Assembly (NCBI RefSeq): GCF_002000055.1
Contig: NZ_MVBD01000010.1
Coordinates: 1-64,000 of the forward strand
Origin: Marinicella sediminis
GTDB lineage: Bacteria; Pseudomonadota; Gammaproteobacteria; Xanthomonadales; Marinicellaceae
Direction: 5' to 3'
Length of the DNA stretch: 64,000 nucleotides
The notes under the pieces are model-generated. The model saw nothing but the letters and a program-made list of their open reading frames with translations, was not told the DNA's origin and did not search any database. The position numbers were made by a program, and so were the translations under genes. Every line of letters starts with the position of its first letter. Positions within the stretch are counted from its first letter, which is position 1. Positions 62,480 through 64,000 of this stretch are shown in pieces.

Positions 62480-63994
62480 TTACTGAACATCAAAGGAACC
62501 CACAAAGATCACATCAGGCAAACTGGTCATGGTACCAATACCCAATGCACCGGTTGAACCTTCAGGCGTGCTCAGCGATCTGCCCTGAGCTGCATCTTCA
62601 TCTAAAAACAGATTGCCGCCGGAAAGTACCTGACTGTTGTTCTCCCAGACTGCCAGTTCCATGCTGACTTCAGAGCCTACTTCAATTTGCGCAAAAAAGG
62701 CATTGGCATTGATCGGTTGTCCCGTACCATCGAAAAACAGACTGGTTGTGGCATCAACTGTGACACCCTGGATTTCGAGCATGGGTTGATTGACTGCGGT
62801 AACCGCACCATCGGCACTGACGTCAGTTTCATCGGCATTACCCCGATCTCTGACCCGGGTCATGAAGAACTGCCCCTGACGATCTGTGAATCCCCTGACT
62901 TCCACTTGAGCAGCAGCAGCCAACCCCTGGGAAAGAATGTTGTCTTCATCACGCATTTGGGGAGTGACCACAACAGTCTGACCCAAAATGGTGATTGATT
63001 CTTCAATCAACACATCTACAGGTTCAACCGGGGCTTCGAATTTGAACCGCACTTCAATGAACTCAACCACATCCGCAGAAATGTTACCGGTGATGGTATC
63101 CAGCAAGCCTTCAACTTCAACCTTCACACCCACATCAATGTCATCCGCTTCCCCATTAAGAAAGGTGGTGCCAGCATTGATGAGGATGGTTTGACCGGCA
63201 ATCGTAAACAAGTCATTCATATCGAGGTCTTCAAAGTCAATAATCCCCTCAAGTGCAACGGGAATTGTGCCATCAGGCGGGGTAACCAACTCTTCTGGCA
63301 CACAGGTGACATCTGTGACGGTGTTCAGGACAGAACCGGTGGTAAATACCGGGTCTGCCGTCGCAACGACTTCAACAAAATCTCCGTCAAGCAGGGTTCC
63401 ATCACAATCAACCGGAGTGACAGCACCCATGTCCACAACCTGCTCCTGAATATTAAAGACTGAACCAGAAAGTTGACTCACATAACCTGACAATTTCCAG
63501 TCTGTTAATGGTTGATCAAGGGCCTCAACCCGGGTCACCATCAAAGCTCCGTTGCTGTCTATAAAGCCACTGATCTTGAAATCATCACCCAAAATGATGT
63601 CTTGTAAACTCAAGTCATCTTTGAAAAATGTATCTGCTGTTATCAGACCATCAATGTTGAAAATCCTGAAAGGATCGGTGGATAAAACCGGGCCTTTATG
63701 GGTATTGATCAGATTGATTTCTTCAAGTGTTCCCTCAGTCAGGGTCGGGTTAACATCTGCCGCCACACGATAACGGATTTTATAGCCTGTACCACCTTGT
63801 CCGCGTGTTCTTGGTACCACCACACCATCTTCCAGCATGACGGTATTCTGATCCACGGTGAAGTTCCTCTGATAATTGATGGTTAAACCGGTACCACCTT
63901 GTCCGGTAATCACAGGCTGTGGTTTTTCTGCCACTACATTGAGAGAAAACACCATCAGCATGATGGCAACTGAGTTGAGTATATGGCGATTCAT
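62480..63994 (-). CDS. Secreted DUF5666-repeat protein
   Basis: 504 residues with a signal peptide ending NVVAE. Near the start come two glycine-rich GQGGTG segments 50 residues apart. Several OB-like DUF5666 repeats follow (for example ISGFIDSNGALMVTRVE, VEVRGFTDRQGQFFMTRV and VEVEGLLDTITGNISADVVEF). The C-terminus SLPDVIFVGSFDVQ matches the tail family seen here. It is complete, its start being six bases from the window end. The function of DUF5666 is unknown. Confidence 0.82.
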   Translation of the reverse strand: MNRHILNSVAIMLMVFSLNVVAEKPQPVITGQGGTGLTINYQRNFTVDQNTVMLEDGVVVPRTRGQGGTGYKIRYRVAADVNPTLTEGTLEEINLINTHKGPVLSTDPFRIFNIDGLITADTFFKDDLSLQDIILGDDFKISGFIDSNGALMVTRVEALDQPLTDWKLSGYVSQLSGSVFNIQEQVVDMGAVTPVDCDGTLLDGDFVEVVATADPVFTTGSVLNTVTDVTCVPEELVTPPDGTIPVALEGIIDFEDLDMNDLFTIAGQTILINAGTTFLNGEADDIDVGVKVEVEGLLDTITGNISADVVEFIEVRFKFEAPVEPVDVLIEESITILGQTVVVTPQMRDEDNILSQGLAAAAQVEVRGFTDRQGQFFMTRVRDRGNADETDVSADGAVTAVNQPMLEIQGVTVDATTSLFFDGTGQPINANAFFAQIEVGSEVSMELAVWENNSQVLSGGNLFLDEDAAQGRSLSTPEGSTGALGIGTMTSLPDVIFVGSFDVQ

Positions 63995-64000
63995 GAGTTT

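Noticed and set aside
1-64000. tRNA, rRNA, insertion sequences, prophage or integrases
   Set aside because: None was recognised: no tRNA cloverleaf or TTC-GA loop pattern in the gaps, and no transposase or integrase motif in any frame.

Overview
The window comes from the chromosome of a Gram-negative bacterium, most likely a marine gammaproteobacterium. Supporting genes are the LolCD, OmpA, YhdP, TldD, RNase G, RlmH and RsfS homologues in gammaproteobacterial order, plus a split glycine-cleavage system (gcvPA type) and ovothiol genes. Base composition looks close to 47-48% GC by eye. Several secreted proteins end in a short 'xxIFxxxF(D/E)' tail of the kind seen in Marinicella- and Wenzhouxiangella-like genomes, so a Marinicella-like organism is my best guess but not proven. 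There are no rRNA, tRNA, CRISPR or insertion sequences. Coding density is high and nearly all genes look intact.

Layout. 1-2.3 kb: end of a large secreted Ig-repeat protein with a nearly perfect 528-bp tandem duplication. 2.3-5.6 kb: a tightly overlapping minus-strand operon of a GldFG-like ABC system plus pdxH. 5.6-10.6 kb: fatty-acid desaturase, DUF885 protein and ExeM/NucH-type nuclease, followed by a gap holding a candidate small RNA or attenuator. 10.9-15.8 kb: LEA-like lipoprotein, lolC-lolD, comEC. 15.8-19.4 kb: OmpA-family porin, hybrid histidine kinase and LuxR-type response regulator. 19.4-22.8 kb: a light/photolyase cluster (DUF2256, cry-DASH, DUF2805, PhrB-like photolyase lacking most Fe-S ligands). 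23.8-28.1 kb: cobalamin adenosyltransferase, gcvT-gcvH-gcvPA, DUF2937. 28.2-37.0 kb: secreted proteins, peptidase and lipase. 37.0-46.3 kb: a long minus-strand operon rsfS-rlmH-maf-rng-yhdP-pqiA-like-tldD-ycxB-like. 46.6-49.9 kb: ovothiol genes ovoA-ovoB. 49.9-55.9 kb: the most unusual region, described below. 56-64 kb: mtfA, D-2-hydroxyglutarate dehydrogenase-like/serA divergent pair, a second DUF885 peptidase, DUF2892 and a DUF5666 secreted protein.

The region to look at is 49,880-55,911 (minus strand). It encodes, in transcription order, a GNAT acetyltransferase, a 259-residue tetrapyrrole-methylase-fold enzyme with the borosin (peptide backbone alpha-N-methyltransferase) catalytic pattern Y-x5-R-x3-Y, a 68-residue acidic-tailed peptide, a TPR-GGDEF membrane protein, a second GNAT, a second 53-residue peptide not found by ordinary gene calling, and a second TPR-GGDEF protein. 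The two peptides are paralogues (similar starts, and a shared [VI]-C-x3-P-(G)-poly-Asp end). I read this as a split borosin RiPP locus of the SonM/SonA type, coupled to two diguanylate-cyclase-like receptors and partly duplicated. The link to GGDEF signalling and the second methylase-less peptide appear new, but this is inference from sequence only.
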